This document shows positions 7,629 through 17,237 of a stretch of DNA of 64,000 bases, piece by piece; the stretch's first letter is position 1, and every line of letters starts with the position of its first letter. Position numbers and translations under genes: made by a program. Source of the stretch: Butyrivibrio sp. (lineage in GTDB: Bacteria; Bacillota; Clostridia; Lachnospirales; Lachnospiraceae); contig JAFSQI010000124.1 of the NCBI GenBank assembly GCA_017446685.1, positions 1 to 64,000 of the forward strand. The letters run 5' to 3'. The notes under the pieces were generated by a model. That model made no database searches, was not told where the DNA came from, and saw nothing but the letters and a program-made list of their open reading frames with translations.

Positions 7629-8195
7629 CTACTCAGTTGGGAGCAAAAATGTTGTATCTGAATCTGGCACTTTAAGCACTATCCCGGAACTTTCAAATCT
7701 GAGGATATATTTTACAGATTCCGTTTTCTTGGGATTATAGATGGTAACTATGTTGTTATCATCCTTATCAATGGAAAGTTCATATGAATAGCCTGTAACT
7801 TCCGGATTCTCAGCATTAAAATAACCGTTAAATGCGCCTGTCTTTGTAAAGCTGAAGCTCTTACCATCTTCAAGGATATAAACACCAGGAAGAAGTGATG
7901 TATAAATCTGGTTATATGATGTTTCCTTTGAATTCTGATTTTTGATCCTGTCAAGAGCTGTATTCCTGTCAATCTCCGGATTAAGTTCTTCATCCTCATC
8001 ATCAGCATACACAAGATCTGCTGCATTTATTCCACTTGAATCAACAGGCTCATTTACATATTCCTGTCCATCCCCCGCAGTATACACATGAGCCTTCATC
8101 TTGTTGTTTACAAAAATAACAATACCGGAGATAACAATGATATTCACCAGTATTATGCCTATGATAACCTTAATGAACTGTTTTTTTGATATCAT
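7629..8195 (-). CDS. Membrane-anchored hypothetical protein
   Basis: The 188-residue protein begins with a short basic stretch and one hydrophobic segment (VIIGIILVNIIVISGIVIF, about residues 10-30). An extracellular domain of about 150 residues rich in Asp, Asn, Ser and Tyr follows. AAAGGAGC precedes the ATG. It lies next to the DGR surface protein but a terminator separates them. The family is not recognised. Confidence 0.65.
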   Translation of the reverse strand: MISKKQFIKVIIGIILVNIIVISGIVIFVNNKMKAHVYTAGDGQEYVNEPVDSSGINAADLVYADDEDEELNPEIDRNTALDRIKNQNSKETSYNQIYTSLLPGVYILEDGKSFSFTKTGAFNGYFNAENPEVTGYSYELSIDKDDNNIVTIYNPKKTESVKYILRFESSGIVLKVPDSDTTFLLPTE

Positions 8196-8313
8196 ACTCT
8201 GCTCCTTTGACTCTGAAATATGGACTGTTATATATAAATGATAAGCTTCATAAATGTTCTGCTCAATGCTATTTTGTCAACATTTGACCCTGTTTTGTTG
8301 TATAAAACAGCAA

Positions 8314-8337
8314 GAGCCGTACACGAATGTACGGCTC
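8314..8337 (-). terminator. Terminator after the DGR target gene
   Basis: A 10-bp stem GAGCCGTACA/TGTACGGCTC with a TTCG loop on the minus strand is followed by TTGCTGTTTTA. It lies 35 bases past the stop of the surface protein gene. Confidence 0.75.
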
Positions 8338-8371
8338 CGCTGATTAAATAAGTAGCGTAGTGATAAACCTC

Positions 8372-11300
8372 TTATGACATGAGCCTTGGAAGTTTGATCT
8401 TTCCATCATGGTCAAGTTTTACAAGGATAAGAACTACTCCGCCTACAACAAGTGCAATAAGGAGAAGTATAAGTACTACTGTTTTTGCAGTAACTCCCTT
8501 GTTCTGTCCCTGGTCATCCATTGTATCTGCAACAGTATCGAGAGTGCCGTTTGCTGTAGCTACATTTGATATTGTAACTTTTGCAATGGCAACAGGTGAA
8601 AGATCTGCTACAGAGAATTCAAGCTTTCCAGAAGATGCATTTTCAAGAACAACATCATACATACCGGATCTCTTTGTACTCTCATGGATAACAAGGTACA
8701 TTCCCTCATTATCTATACCATCATAAGATACAACAGCCTTTACATCTGTTCCACTTCTCATCTGAGCTTCCTGGCTTGCGGAAGGTTTAATGTCACCAGC
8801 AGCTACAACATCAATTGTGACGGCCTTTGTCTCATCAGCAACCACTTTATCAATATCCTCATAACCAAGACCGCTGAGTGCATCAAGGTTATTTGAATAG
8901 TAATCAACTACTGTCATGATATTGTTAAGTGATTCATCAGAAATAGCATTATCAGATTTACCATTAGAAGTAACCTGTGCAAGTTCTTCTTCCTGTATAA
9001 CAATGCTCTTTGCTTTCTGAGCCGGGTTCACACCCTGGGAGTTTGTAGGCTTTCTCATAGAAACTGCATCACCAAGTTCAACCTTACTATTATCCTTGAC
9101 ATTCTCCTGTTGAAGTGTCCCGCTTACAGGTTTATCAAGCTGTGTTGAGCCAGTTGCAGTATTTGAAGCTACAGTTGAACCCTCAATCTCAACGTCTTCC
9201 ACGTCCTCTTCTCCGTTTTTCTTTGAAGAATCAGCTTTGTTAGTAGTCGTCTTTCCTGTTGTGCTGTTCGCACTTGTAGTTGTTGTACTACTCTTTCCAT
9301 TTGTAGAATTAGCAGTTGTTCCGGTTGTTGCTGTAGTTGCAGTATTAGCAGTTGTGCTTGTACCGGATGTATTACTCTTTGTAGTAGCCGTTGTCTGAGT
9401 CTGGGTTGTAGCCGGCGTAGTTGTCTGTGCAGTATAAGAAGTTGTTGATTTACTGTTTGCAGCACTCTTCAGATTAGCGTTCTCATTCTTCAGACTGTTG
9501 TTTTCATTCTGAAGGGAACTGTTTGTATTCTGGAGGCTGTTTTTCTCATTCTGAAGAGCATTCTTTTCATTCTGCAATGAAGTGTTACTACTCTGCAAGC
9601 TGTTCTTTTCGCTCTGTAATGAGTTTTTCTCACTCTGCAAAGAATTGTTTGAACTCTGTAAGCTGTTCTTTTCACTCTGAAGAGTGTTCTTCTCGCTCTG
9701 AAGGGTATTTTTCTCTTTTTCAAGAGTTGTTACCTTCGTATTAAGGGAAGAAACCTTATCCTTAAGAGTTGTATTATCAGAAGTAAGGCTAGTGTTCTTC
9801 GTTTCAAGCTCACTCTTCTCCTTTTCAAGCTCACTTACCTTTGTGTTAAGTGATGATACTGTTGAATTAAGAGAAGTGTTCTGTGATGTAAGTGATTCAA
9901 CCTGTGATGTGAGCTTTGTAATTGTAGCACTGTCTGTAGATGTACCTGTTGAACCGTCATTCTTGCTTGTATTCTCGCTTACAGCTTTAGCATATCCGGC
10001 TGCATAACCTGTATCATATCCATCCTTATTACCGGATGTATAGCCCGCATTTGTTCCATCGGTCTTACCTACAGCATATCCATCTGTATATCCAGTGTCA
10101 TATCCAGTCTTATAGTTACCGCTGTTTACATCTGTTCCTGTAGAACCACTGCCATTTGAAATAGCTGTGCTTACATCAGCAACAAGGTCAGAACCGGTAT
10201 TTGTTGAACCAACAAGTGTCTGGATTGCAGCAATAGTCTCATCGCTTGAAAGCTTCTGTCTTACATAATTCTGAATAGCATCATAAATTTCTGTATCTGT
10301 TGCATCTTCAGGAAGTTCAAGTCCGAAAAGAGTATTTGCTGTAGCTACAGTAACAACAAGACCATCGGCAGTATTTGAAAGAGCTTCAATCTGCTTATTA
10401 AGCGCTTCAACTTCTGCCTCTTTATCCTCTAATTGTTTCTGAAGGATTGCAAGTGCATCCTGGGCATCCTTGATATCCTGTTCTTTCTGCTCAAGTGCCT
10501 CCTGTATAGACTGGAGCTGTGCAATTGTAGCATCGTACTTGTCAATCTGTGCCTGTAATGCAGCTGCTGATTCTGCATCACCATCTGCAATAGCCTTCTC
10601 ATATGCCGTTACAAGATCTGACTTCTCATCCTTTGCTGTCTGAAGAGCAGTCTTTGTTTCTTCAAGAGAAGCCTTTGTTGCAGCAAGCTCATCTTCAAGA
10701 GCACTCTTCTGCTGTTCTGCCTGTGCAAGCTGTCCCTGGAGATCAGTTACAGTTGCCTGTGCTACGTCAAGGTTATTCTTAAGTGTATTTATTTTGTTTA
10801 CAATAGCATTAAGTGTGTTATTGATACCTGAGATATTGTCCTTATCAAGAGTTGAGTTTGTAAGGAGCGCATAAATGCTTGCAAGTGCTTCTTCGTAATT
10901 ATCAGCATTTGTATTTGCTGTGGCAAGATCTGATTCAAGACCTGTTATGCTTCTTGCCATGCTGTTGATTATGCGTACAATCTCCTGGTACTGTTCACTG
11001 AGTGTAAGGTCTGCATCAATGTCATATCCAGCTGCTTTAAGAGCATTTATGATATCAACAAGACCGGACTTGCATGTATCAAGTGTTTCCTCTACTTCCT
11101 GTAACTGCGCTGTAAGGGATCTCTGAAGAGCGCCTATAGTATCAGTATAAACATCGCCTGTGTCCGCACCATTCTCATCTACCACATGAACACCATCACC
11201 ATCAACATAAACACGGATTGTTTCAGGTGTTCCATCACCATTCACATCATGTGAAACTGTGTAGATCTTATCGCCGTTAGCTGTTGTTTCTCCTGTATCT

Positions 11301-14300
11301 GTATATGATGAAGCTGTTCCTTCAATATAGACAACATCGTGTATGCCTTCTGCATCAGTGATTGTTCCGAAATAACCGGAATTATCTGTTGTTGTAGATG
11401 ATACATACTCAGCAAGCTGTGCAAGGAGTTCTTCATAAGCATCCTTGTATGCCTTAAGCTGACTTGAAAGCTCCGCAATCTGTGCAGTATCAGCATCGCT
11501 CTTGTTCTGAAGAGTTGTGATCTGTGCTTCAAGATCCTTTACTTCTTTTGAAAGAGTTGCAAGCTCATTAGCAATATTCTCATAAGAGCCGTATGTCTGC
11601 TCAACATAGTTAGCTGCGCTGTACTTGTCTACTCTGATTGAAACAGGAGCACTGAAATACTTTGTAGCCCCACTCTCATCTTCATAGAACACAATAACAG
11701 TAACAGAAAGTGTTCCTGTATCTGTTCCGGCATCAAGGTCATCATTGGTAGCTGTTACCGGCTCTAATGTAGCCACATTAGCCTCAGATATGGTTCCGTT
11801 ACCATCCATGATATTGAAATCTGCTGTTCTGATAATGTAATAATCATCTGCTGCGTAGGAATCGCCATAAATGCTGTCATAAACCTTTACAACAGTCATG
11901 TTGGCCTTGTCAACATCAAGTGTTGTGATGACACTGCCAGTATAGAATGCTGCAATACCGGACTGTAATTTCTCCTTATCATAATCTGTTGTAACGCTGT
12001 CACGCTTAAGCTGTGACTCAATGCTGTCAATCCTGTAGAATGTTACAGATGTTGCCGTACCTGTATAGTAGCTTCTGTAAACATTATTTGCAGCATAGGT
12101 ATATCCGTAGAGGTTAAGAACACATTCCGAAGGTGCTACAGAATCGCCCTGGTCAACTGAAGAATCTGCAAGGATATATACACGCACATTACCGGATGAA
12201 CCGAATGAGCTGTAATATGTTCCGTTATCCCCATATGTTCCGAAAGCTGTCTGCTTGTTCCTTACATAGATATTTCTTGATGCATTTGAAGATGCATGGC
12301 CTTCCCAGTCATAATTTACATATGAAACGTTCTCATCAAGAATTATAGTAGCAATAGCTCCGCAGTTTTCAAATGCATGAGCTGGGATGCTTGTATCTGA
12401 TTCAAGCTGAATGAGATTTGTGCATCCATTGAATGCATACTCATTAAGCGTAACACCTGAAGGAAGATACAGATGCTCAAGACTTGTATTTCCGTCAAAT
12501 GCATACTCACCAACATTTACTGTACCGGACATTGATACATCTGTAATAGATGTACATCCTGTAAATGCAGATTCACCAAGGTTTACGATACCATTTAAAT
12601 ATACATCAGCAAGTCTTAAGCTGTCCTTGAATGCATTTTTATTGATATCCACCCTTCCACTTACTGCAAGTGCCTTAAGGCCGGATCCCTGGAATGCTAT
12701 ATTGGAAACAACAAGTCCCTGGCTGCCACTCATGATGGTAACATTCTCAAGTGAATATGTCTCAGCAAATGCAAGCGAACCGATTGTTCCATCCATTGAG
12801 TTGATTGTAAGACCGGAAATTGTTGAATTTCCAAATGCCCTTACACCAATGTTTGTAACAGTTGAAGGAATAACAATGTTTCCATTATAAGGTGATGCTT
12901 TATAAAAAGCATAATCATTGATAACTTTAAGTGTTGAAGGGAATGAAACTGAAGTCCAGTTATTCTCACTTGGAAGAATGAAAGGAGTATCTTCACTTCC
13001 GCCACCGATACCAACTACTGTTCTACCGGCAACCTTACTTGGAACATTTAGGGTAAGCGCACTGTCAACGATTGATATAACGGAATCCTCTGTATAAAGT
13101 CCGATGATATCGCCGTTTGAATTAAGCTTATAGTTCCATGTAATGCCGTTCTCTGTAACCTGATACCATGCATTAACATCGAAATCGATGTTGTTCTCAA
13201 CAAGTCCTGTAGCAACTACAGGTATTGTGAGCTTGCATGTATCAACAAGTCCGCCACCCGGATAATGGATAAATACTACTGTGAAATTATTTGCGTTAAT
13301 AGCAAGAGGAACTTCTACATTATTAACTGCTGCTGAAGCAGATACAGTTCCCTCATCAGTAGAAGAAAGTGCATTAAATGCATTCTCTTCCATGAAATAG
13401 TAATCATTTGAAGAAAGGATTCCAAGCGACTTGTCACTTACTGTAACCTTTGCTGCAAATGAAGCCTTATCATACTTTTCAGCTTCAGTAAACTTCTCTC
13501 CATCCTTTATTACTGCGCTTATACCGGATGTAACGAATGAAGCAACGTTCATTCTTGAGATATAGTCTGTTGCATATGTTGTAATGGTGTTTCCACCTGG
13601 TGTGCTGATATTATATGTTCCGCTGATCTGCTCTTCGAATACTGCAAGCTTGTATGCTGTATCCCCGTCAAGATCTTCCGGGATTGTAATATCAACTTCG
13701 CCACTTGCATCGCTAACGCTCGCAAGTGGACCATAGTAAACCATTTCATCATCTGAATTGAAAATAGCTGCCGAAATGAAAAGCTTTGTTCCTGTAATAG
13801 CTCTGCTACCGATACCTGTATTGTTTACCGGAGCAGTTGTAGCACCTGAATAACTGATTGTATATGTCTGTCCTGGTACCACATTATTAAGTCCCTTGCC
13901 ATTTATGTCTGTTGTAAGTGAAAGCCCGGAATTCTCCAGTACAAACTTTACATCTGTTGCAGAATTTAGATCGCCGGGATTGTAGCTCGCAAGCGAGCTA
14001 TTGGCGGTCACTGCCGTTCCCGCCTGGGCACTACGTGCCATTACGACCTTGGAAAGGTCGAGATTGAAAGCGGGCGCAACAGCACCGGAACCCGTAAGGT
14101 GGTTGTAGCTGTTGAGGTTGCCGTCACGGTAGACAAGCCAGGCAACGAAGTTGGTGTTGTACACACGCAGACCTGAAAAAGACCTGGACCAAAGGTCGGT
14201 ACGAGTCCTGTCGTACACATGAGTTGACCCGATACCTTCAGTAGTTGTTCCACCAGCTGTATGAATATAACTCAAATTTTCTGTAGCACTTGTTGCCTTA

Positions 14301-15241
14301 TAATCATTATAAACATTAGAAATAATTGCCTTATACACAGACTCATTCTGCGTAAACTCATTGTATGAAGGCGCATATAAATGCGCACCTTCAATCGTAT
14401 AGATATTACTTGCTTTAACAGATAAGGAAGAAGAACTGATGCCACTTCCACCAATCTTAGAATCAGCAGTATTATCAAGAGTTGTCGCATTAGCTGCAGA
14501 GTTAAGTGTAAGATACTTTGTAGTATCTGTGTTACCGGTTTCATACCACTTCTTAACTTCTGTAATGCTGTAATTATTGGCACCTATATTAGCAGCGGTT
14601 GCAGCACCAAGCCAGTAATTATAATTTGAACCGCTTGTTGTAGCACCGGCAAGATATTTCTCATATGTCCTGTACTCATTATTAGCCGTTGTTACAGTTG
14701 CTGTTCCAACAGCAGCCTGCTCAGTTGAATTGAACCACTGGCTCTTATAGGCATTCCAAAGTCTCTCACCATATGTAAGGATCTTCTGGTAGTAATAAGA
14801 TCCTGATGAAGCCTGGTTGTCTGTTGCTGACCATACTGTAAAACAGTCTGTAGTTGCTGATGCACTGCCCCATGTTGAATAAAGGTAAGTGCCATCCCAC
14901 ATAGCATCTGTATCTTCCAAGAGCCATGTGTTGTTGGAATAACTCTCACCAAACTCTCTTCCACTTCTCGCAAGGCCATAGAAAGCATTGCCCGCAAACC
15001 AGTACTTTGTACCGGCATTGGAATTGAGCTGTGGAAGATTATCCACGTTGTAAATTGTTCCTGTAGTAAGCCCCGCATCAGTTACCTTTTCAAAGGATGT
15101 TGATGCAGCTTTAGCCGTAATAGCTGTCATAGGAAGAGAAGATACAACATAAGCAGCCGAAAGAAGACCTGACAATAACAGGCCGGCTGTCTTCTGAAGT
15201 AATCTTCTCTTTCCGAAGTTGATTTTTTTCTGATCCTTCAT
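8372..15241 (-). CDS. Giant LRR/coiled-coil surface protein, DGR target
   Basis: The 2289-residue exported protein starts with a signal peptide (residues 1-46, cleavage after ITAKA). The N-terminal domain resembles the DUF6273/C-type-lectin-like fold seen in many DGR targets and contains the variable repeat (about residues 349-393, ending APAFNLDLSKV). Ig-like beta regions follow, then BspA-type leucine-rich repeats (about 740-980). Long coiled coils lie at about 1215-1620 and 1780-1920, the last with heptads such as EKNSLQSE, and a GYxxGY-rich linker is near 1710-1760. Next come a Thr/Ser-rich stretch, a C-terminal ectodomain, one transmembrane helix (about 2250-2273) and a short basic tail. 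The start follows GGGAGGTAAC. The layout implies a stalk holding the variable head away from the cell. Confidence 0.92.
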   Translation of the reverse strand: MKDQKKINFGKRRLLQKTAGLLLSGLLSAAYVVSSLPMTAITAKAASTSFEKVTDAGLTTGTIYNVDNLPQLNSNAGTKYWFAGNAFYGLARSGREFGESYSNNTWLLEDTDAMWDGTYLYSTWGSASATTDCFTVWSATDNQASSGSYYYQKILTYGERLWNAYKSQWFNSTEQAAVGTATVTTANNEYRTYEKYLAGATTSGSNYNYWLGAATAANIGANNYSITEVKKWYETGNTDTTKYLTLNSAANATTLDNTADSKIGGSGISSSSLSVKASNIYTIEGAHLYAPSYNEFTQNESVYKAIISNVYNDYKATSATENLSYIHTAGGTTTEGIGSTHVYDRTRTDLWSRSFSGLRVYNTNFVAWLVYRDGNLNSYNHLTGSGAVAPAFNLDLSKVVMARSAQAGTAVTANSSLASYNPGDLNSATDVKFVLENSGLSLTTDINGKGLNNVVPGQTYTISYSGATTAPVNNTGIGSRAITGTKLFISAAIFNSDDEMVYYGPLASVSDASGEVDITIPEDLDGDTAYKLAVFEEQISGTYNISTPGGNTITTYATDYISRMNVASFVTSGISAVIKDGEKFTEAEKYDKASFAAKVTVSDKSLGILSSNDYYFMEENAFNALSSTDEGTVSASAAVNNVEVPLAINANNFTVVFIHYPGGGLVDTCKLTIPVVATGLVENNIDFDVNAWYQVTENGITWNYKLNSNGDIIGLYTEDSVISIVDSALTLNVPSKVAGRTVVGIGGGSEDTPFILPSENNWTSVSFPSTLKVINDYAFYKASPYNGNIVIPSTVTNIGVRAFGNSTISGLTINSMDGTIGSLAFAETYSLENVTIMSGSQGLVVSNIAFQGSGLKALAVSGRVDINKNAFKDSLRLADVYLNGIVNLGESAFTGCTSITDVSMSGTVNVGEYAFDGNTSLEHLYLPSGVTLNEYAFNGCTNLIQLESDTSIPAHAFENCGAIATIILDENVSYVNYDWEGHASSNASRNIYVRNKQTAFGTYGDNGTYYSSFGSSGNVRVYILADSSVDQGDSVAPSECVLNLYGYTYAANNVYRSYYTGTATSVTFYRIDSIESQLKRDSVTTDYDKEKLQSGIAAFYTGSVITTLDVDKANMTVVKVYDSIYGDSYAADDYYIIRTADFNIMDGNGTISEANVATLEPVTATNDDLDAGTDTGTLSVTVIVFYEDESGATKYFSAPVSIRVDKYSAANYVEQTYGSYENIANELATLSKEVKDLEAQITTLQNKSDADTAQIAELSSQLKAYKDAYEELLAQLAEYVSSTTTDNSGYFGTITDAEGIHDVVYIEGTASSYTDTGETTANGDKIYTVSHDVNGDGTPETIRVYVDGDGVHVVDENGADTGDVYTDTIGALQRSLTAQLQEVEETLDTCKSGLVDIINALKAAGYDIDADLTLSEQYQEIVRIINSMARSITGLESDLATANTNADNYEEALASIYALLTNSTLDKDNISGINNTLNAIVNKINTLKNNLDVAQATVTDLQGQLAQAEQQKSALEDELAATKASLEETKTALQTAKDEKSDLVTAYEKAIADGDAESAAALQAQIDKYDATIAQLQSIQEALEQKEQDIKDAQDALAILQKQLEDKEAEVEALNKQIEALSNTADGLVVTVATANTLFGLELPEDATDTEIYDAIQNYVRQKLSSDETIAAIQTLVGSTNTGSDLVADVSTAISNGSGSTGTDVNSGNYKTGYDTGYTDGYAVGKTDGTNAGYTSGNKDGYDTGYAAGYAKAVSENTSKNDGSTGTSTDSATITKLTSQVESLTSQNTSLNSTVSSLNTKVSELEKEKSELETKNTSLTSDNTTLKDKVSSLNTKVTTLEKEKNTLQSEKNTLQSEKNSLQSSNNSLQSEKNSLQSEKNSLQSSNTSLQNEKNALQNEKNSLQNTNSSLQNENNSLKNENANLKSAANSKSTTSYTAQTTTPATTQTQTTATTKSNTSGTSTTANTATTATTGTTANSTNGKSSTTTTSANSTTGKTTTNKADSSKKNGEEDVEDVEIEGSTVASNTATGSTQLDKPVSGTLQQENVKDNSKVELGDAVSMRKPTNSQGVNPAQKAKSIVIQEEELAQVTSNGKSDNAISDESLNNIMTVVDYYSNNLDALSGLGYEDIDKVVADETKAVTIDVVAAGDIKPSASQEAQMRSGTDVKAVVSYDGIDNEGMYLVIHESTKRSGMYDVVLENASSGKLEFSVADLSPVAIAKVTISNVATANGTLDTVADTMDDQGQNKGVTAKTVVLILLLIALVVGGVVLILVKLDHDGKIKLPRLMS
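13983..14060. other. Two hairpins immediately 3' of the variable repeat
   Basis: In coding orientation the variable repeat ends at about 14065. A 7-bp stem CGACCTT/AAGGTCG with a 3-base loop (14060-14044) follows after four bases. A GC-rich 8-bp stem TAGCTCGC/GCGAGCTA with a 2-base loop lies at 14000-13983. Hairpins just downstream of the variable repeat are known to promote retrohoming in some DGRs, such as the Bordetella phage one. Here they lie inside coding sequence. Confidence 0.55.
14065..14197 (-). repeat. DGR variable repeat (VR)
   Basis: These 133 bp align gap-free with the template repeat at 16585-16717 (offset 2520). They differ at 16 positions, all of which are adenines in the template's coding strand: 12 codons change, mainly AAY to TAC, GTT, CTT, CAC or GGT and CAT to CGT. 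No other base differs within the core; the first non-adenine mismatch is at 14198, the 5' edge. The invariant GC-rich 3' end (GCTGTTGCGCCCGCTTTC) is the likely initiation-of-mutagenic-homing region. Confidence 0.95.
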
Positions 15242-15303
15242 CTAAGTTACCTCCCTTTGAAGAAAAACCAAATGTTGATAATAGACTCCTGTATATAAAA
15301 GCG

Positions 15304-16452
15304 TTAATTTCGCCTGAAACGGTATTTATCGGAAAGATACTTCCTGAGTGTCCTTGTATCACCGAGTTTGTAGTATGCATATACTGACTGGAGCGAAAGC
15401 TGTATATCCTCAAAGGATAAAAGCCCTCTTGCATAATCATTCTGCATCTGCCTTATCTCGGTTTCCTTAAGTTCTTTCCTGTCATTTCTGACATGCAGTC
15501 TCACAGTTCCATCATTACGGAGCTTGAACTGCCATCCACAGAATTTAAAAGCTGTTGTGATAGGTGCTATCTGCGTTTTCTGTGGATGAAGCCTTATGCC
15601 CATTTCGTTTTCATCAAAATGTTTCTGACAGTAACTTCTAAGACGCTTGCACTGCCATTTTTCTGTGCATACAGCTATAAAATCATCCATAAACCTTACA
15701 TAAAACAGGACATACGGAAGACCTGTTATGTAATGGTCAATCTCATTCAGATATGTGATTCCTATCCACTGGCTCGGAAGATTGCCCTTTGGCACTCCAA
15801 ATTTCTTTATGGATTCCGGATGCAGTTTCTTTTCTTTTTCTTTTGCATAGCATTCCTCTGATTCAAAACTGTTTAAAATGTTTTCAAATAGTACAAACGC
15901 ATCTTTGTCGATGCATGAAAAAATCTTCTTTATATAATCATGGGATACATTATCGTAATACCCCTGTATATCACCCTTGAAATACCAGATCTTCTTCCCA
16001 TTGACCTTATAGATTTCTTCTATCGCCTGTTTAAGGTAAAGGACTGTCTTATGCTGTCCCTTGTTTTCCTGACAGGCCATGTTTAAAGGAATAAGCTTTG
16101 GCTGCATAACAGGCTTTATGTATTTCTCCGTCAGCCAGTATTCAACTATCCTGTCATCATATGCCGGAGCACTTATTATCCTGTCCGGATGATATACCTT
16201 AAAATCCTTGTATCCTTTAGGACTCCATATGCCAAGAAGCACCTGTTCTGCAAGTATCCAGAGATAATAAGAAGCCTGTTTTTCAAATTCATAAGCTTCA
16301 GCAGTATATCTTTTCTGCTTCAACCTTGTTCTCCAAAACTCATATAGTTCTGTGTAAATGTGGTCTATCCTGTCTGCGTATTTCTTAACTGAGCCACCAC
16401 ATTTCCCATTTATATGGGAAATCCTAAGTATCTGTAATTCTTCCTTATTCAT
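15304..16452 (-). CDS. Diversity-generating retroelement reverse transcriptase
   Basis: The 382-residue protein has the group-II-like reverse transcriptase order. The first catalytic Asp is in KGDIQGYYDNVSHDYI (D161). The DGR-type motif GNLPSQ lies at 223-228, with SQ instead of the retroviral SP, and the active-site box FMDD at 254-257 in FYVRFMDDFIAVC. A C-terminal basic thumb follows. These enzymes copy the template RNA with frequent misincorporation at adenines and write the cDNA into the variable repeat. It lies between the template repeat and the target gene, 62 bp upstream of the latter. Its ribosome site is weak. Confidence 0.95.
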   Translation of the reverse strand: MNKEELQILRISHINGKCGGSVKKYADRIDHIYTELYEFWRTRLKQKRYTAEAYEFEKQASYYLWILAEQVLLGIWSPKGYKDFKVYHPDRIISAPAYDDRIVEYWLTEKYIKPVMQPKLIPLNMACQENKGQHKTVLYLKQAIEEIYKVNGKKIWYFKGDIQGYYDNVSHDYIKKIFSCIDKDAFVLFENILNSFESEECYAKEKEKKLHPESIKKFGVPKGNLPSQWIGITYLNEIDHYITGLPYVLFYVRFMDDFIAVCTEKWQCKRLRSYCQKHFDENEMGIRLHPQKTQIAPITTAFKFCGWQFKLRNDGTVRLHVRNDRKELKETEIRQMQNDYARGLLSFEDIQLSLQSVYAYYKLGDTRTLRKYLSDKYRFRRN

Positions 16453-16584
16453 AAGTACACGGGCTATCTCTACAAGTGCAAAGATAACCCGGTTATTTAT
16501 CCTGGCACTAAGATGATGTGCATCGGAAAGGAATGGACGATCCTTTCAATCTGTAACATTATCCTTGGACAATGAAATAACTGC

Positions 16585-16717
16585 TGAAAGCGGGCGCAAC
16601 AGCATTGGAATTCGTAAGGTTGTTGTTGCTGTTGAGGTTGCCGTCATGGTTGACATTCCAGGCATTGAAGTTGGTGTTGTTCATATGCAGACCTGAAAAA
16701 GACCTGGACCAAAGGTT
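16585..16717 (-). repeat. DGR template repeat (TR)
   Basis: This is the non-coding copy of the variable repeat, lying between avd and the reverse transcriptase gene. In coding orientation, positions that vary in the target are AAY (Asn) codons, CAT or ATG, which gives the widest amino-acid spread on adenine randomisation while never producing a stop from AAY. About 38 of 133 template bases are adenines. It must be transcribed as RNA with the flanking avd/RT message, as in known DGRs. Confidence 0.95.
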
Positions 16718-16757
16718 CGTACGAAACCTCATCCATCCCTATGAAAAAGCGCATCTG

Positions 16758-17237
16758 TCAATTACTGCTGATAACAAGAACGCTATCCATCATTTTTTCA
16801 AGGATTTTCCTCATTTCAGAAAAATCATCGCCTTTAAGCCTGTTCTTATCCGATTCAAGCCATTTTCTGAAAGAAAACCTGTAATTGTTCAGCCTTTTCG
16901 CAAAGGCAGCTTCCTGTCCTAAAGATATGCATCTGCACATCGAGTACACAGGTAACAGATCATTTATCTTAAGCATTGTTTTAATGCATTTCTGCTGATT
17001 CTTTATCCTTGCCATACTGCCAAGCAGCGTATTGTTTGCAATTCGTACCTGGTATATCAGCTTTTTACACAGTCCCCACAAGTCACGGCTTATATTAAAA
17101 CGATATTCCCTTGGGGAATTTGCAGAATACAGAAGTATCTCTGCATATAACCTCTGAGGCTCTTTTGTTATCTCAAATTCCTTGGCCTTGTTCTTATCGT
17201 TCTTGTAATGCTGGCCGTATCTGTTAGAGTTGCTCAT
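16758..17237 (-). CDS. avd: DGR accessory variability determinant (Avd-like)
   Basis: The 159-residue basic, helical protein fits the four-helix-bundle Avd family (bAvd type). It has helices such as PQRLYAEILLYSANSPRE, DLWGLCKKLIYQVRIAN, KCIKTMLKINDLLPVYSM and AKRLNNYRFSFRKWLESDKNR. Avd forms a positively charged pentamer that binds the reverse transcriptase and template RNA. The position directly upstream of the template repeat is the classical one. The ATG overlaps the end of the upstream MutS-like gene by 14 bases, so the two are co-translated. Confidence 0.85.
   Translation of the reverse strand: MSNSNRYGQHYKNDKNKAKEFEITKEPQRLYAEILLYSANSPREYRFNISRDLWGLCKKLIYQVRIANNTLLGSMARIKNQQKCIKTMLKINDLLPVYSMCRCISLGQEAAFAKRLNNYRFSFRKWLESDKNRLKGDDFSEMRKILEKMMDSVLVISSN

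Noticed and set aside
9490..9750. Short-period repeats in the surface protein gene as a possible CRISPR-like array
   Set aside because: The periodicity is in-frame and encodes coiled-coil heptads (SLQSEKN-like units); there are no constant repeats with unique spacers.
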